Assembly (NCBI GenBank): GCA_947492475.1
Contig: CANLNM010000009.1
Span: 1-64,000 of the forward strand
Source of the DNA: an uncultured Paracoccaceae bacterium
GTDB lineage: Bacteria; Pseudomonadota; Alphaproteobacteria; Rhodobacterales; Rhodobacteraceae
DNA length: 64,000 bases
Reading direction: 5' to 3'
Positions 63,227 through 64,000 of the stretch are shown piece by piece. The position numbers were made by a program, and so were the translations under genes. The notes under the pieces were generated by a model that was given only the letters and a program-made list of their open reading frames with translations, searched no databases and had not been told where the DNA came from. The stretch's first letter is position 1. Each line of letters starts with the position of its first letter.

Positions 63227-63444
63227 CCCCGCTGGCCTATGTGATATCGCTGCCTGTGCGGGCCTATCGGCTGTTGTTTTCACCGTGGGTCGGGCATGGC
63301 TGCCGCTATCACCCAACCTGTTCGGCCTATGCCATGGAAGCGTTGCGCAAACATGGTGGGATCAAAGGCAGCTATCTGGCCGCCCGGCGCATCGGCCGCT
63401 GCCACCCGTGGGGCGGGTCGGGCGTTGATAACGTCCCCGATTAA
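63223..63444 (+). CDS. yidD: YidD membrane protein insertion efficiency factor
   Basis: The 73-residue protein has the YidD hallmark [27 protein letters not shown] with conserved cysteines and [17 protein letters not shown]. It helps membrane protein insertion by YidC and is associated with the membrane through an amphipathic helix. The ATG at 63223 overlaps the rnpA stop (ATGA). Confidence 0.95.
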   Translation: MTPLAYVISLPVRAYRLLFSPWVGHGCRYHPTCSAYAMEALRKHGGIKGSYLAARRIGRCHPWGGSGVDNVPD

Positions 63445-63458
63445 CACCGGTAGCTAAA

Positions 63459-63782
63459 TTAGCTGTTCTGCCGTTCGATATAGCTGCGCAATTCTTCGGC
63501 TTCGTGACGGGCATCCCGCAGACCATCCATCGCCGCACGCAGTTCGGCTTCGGTTTGGGACAGTTGATTGGTCATTTCTGCCTCACGCTGCTGCAAATAG
63601 GTGATCGCCTGATCACGTGTTTCCTCAGCTTCGTGCAGGGCTTGGGCCATCCGGTCCAATTCTCCGATCTCAGCTTTGGTCACGCGGGTCAGCCGATTTA
63701 CCAGCCAGCTGGCAAACCATCCCAGACAGAACGCCACAAACAGGATGATCGCCGTGGCAATGATCAACTCAGTTCTGTTCAT
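63459..63782 (-). CDS. Membrane-anchored coiled-coil protein
   Basis: The 107-residue protein begins with one membrane helix (LIIATAIILFVAFCLGWFASWLV) followed by a charged coiled coil (ELDRMAQALHEAEETRDQAITYLQQREAEMTNQLSQTEAEL). ATG 63782 is chosen as it sits just before the helix; longer frames would overlap the OmpA-type gene further. It overlaps the end of that upstream gene by 14 bases, so it probably functions with it in the envelope. No specific function is known to me. Confidence 0.75.
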   Translation of the reverse strand: MNRTELIIATAIILFVAFCLGWFASWLVNRLTRVTKAEIGELDRMAQALHEAEETRDQAITYLQQREAEMTNQLSQTEAELRAAMDGLRDARHEAEELRSYIERQNS

Positions 63783-64000
63783 CGTTGGTCCCTTCTTCGG
63801 CCTCTTGGGCATTGTCTGTCGTTGGGGTGTCCGCGGCATCCGCCAGCGGCGCTTCGATCGCTTCTAGTCCGGTGACGACTTCTTCGACCGGTTCGGGCAC
63901 GATCAGGCTGAATTCGATCCGGCGATTGGCCTCGCGGCCTTCTTCTGTGTCGTTGTCCGCAATGGGGTCGGCTTCGCCAAACCCTTCGGCGACAAAGGCA
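63769..64000 (-). CDS. OmpA-family peptidoglycan-binding protein, C-terminal part
   Basis: Only the last 76 codons are in the window; the gene continues beyond 64000. The visible part has the end of an OmpA C-terminal domain (VAEGFGEADPIADNDTEEGR, then EANRRIEF, the peptidoglycan-contact Arg segment) and an acidic tail of about 45 residues rich in Glu and Asp. Such proteins tie the outer or inner membrane to the cell wall. Confidence 0.85.
   Translation of the reverse strand, partial: AFVAEGFGEADPIADNDTEEGREANRRIEFSLIVPEPVEEVVTGLEAIEAPLADAADTPTTDNAQEAEEGTNDEQN

Overview
The window looks like a chromosomal segment of a marine alphaproteobacterium of the Rhodobacteraceae/Roseobacter type. The reasons are moderately high GC, a rhaQ-rhaU-rhaK order as in alphaproteobacterial rhamnose loci, many ABC-transporter catabolic operons, IS481/IS5/IS1182 transposases, and a conserved rpmH-rnpA-yidD block. 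This is inferred from gene content; no database was consulted.

1-2309 is the tail of an L-rhamnose uptake/catabolism operon: truncated permease rhaQ, mutarotase rhaM and a frameshifted kinase rhaK. 3151-17464 is a divergent catabolic locus of unknown substrate. One arm reads left: ABC ATPase, HisD-family dehydrogenase, two SnoaL-like proteins, SDR, LacI regulator, bicupin, MetE-like protein, hydrolase and RraA-like protein. The other reads right: sugar-type binding protein, two permeases and a third SnoaL-like protein. Two near-identical LacI-type operators lie between the arms. 17465-19217 holds gene debris and a dead IS481 element. 19218-31052 is a second metabolic cluster: leuCD-like dehydratase, a divergent GntR regulator, a livFGMHJ-type ABC transporter in which all five genes are damaged, two YrdC/Sua5-like proteins, an MFS transporter, a PEBP protein and a clavaminate-synthase-like Fe(II)/2-oxoglutarate oxygenase.

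The most striking feature is a tandem array of Tn7-like transposons next to a tRNA-Arg(ACG) gene at 58653-58729. Their termini begin TGTG(G/A)AGCGACACATAG and carry repeated TnsB-site-like motifs. They delimit element III (39464-58643, target duplication TTTGG on both sides), element II (32280-39457, target duplication ATTTG on both sides), and the right end of a third element I ending at 32274. Element III encodes TnsA, TnsB, TnsC and a TniQ/TnsD-like protein. Its cargo includes a three-gene DUF262/AAA-ATPase/unknown set, a Fic-VbhA-type toxin-antitoxin pair, two HTH proteins, and a two-gene module whose large protein joins a PD-(D/E)xK nuclease-like N-terminus to a long helical region and a PIN-like C-terminus. 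Element II has no transposition genes. It carries a cysteine-repeat secreted protein, a DUF1611 protein, an alanine-racemase-fold protein and small proteins, and an IS1182 element has landed in its right end.

Beyond the tRNA, 58785-64000 is ordinary core chromosome: sensor kinase, FAD-dependent disulfide oxidoreductase, TVP38-type membrane protein, rpmH, rnpA, yidD, a membrane-anchored coiled-coil protein and the end of an OmpA-family gene.
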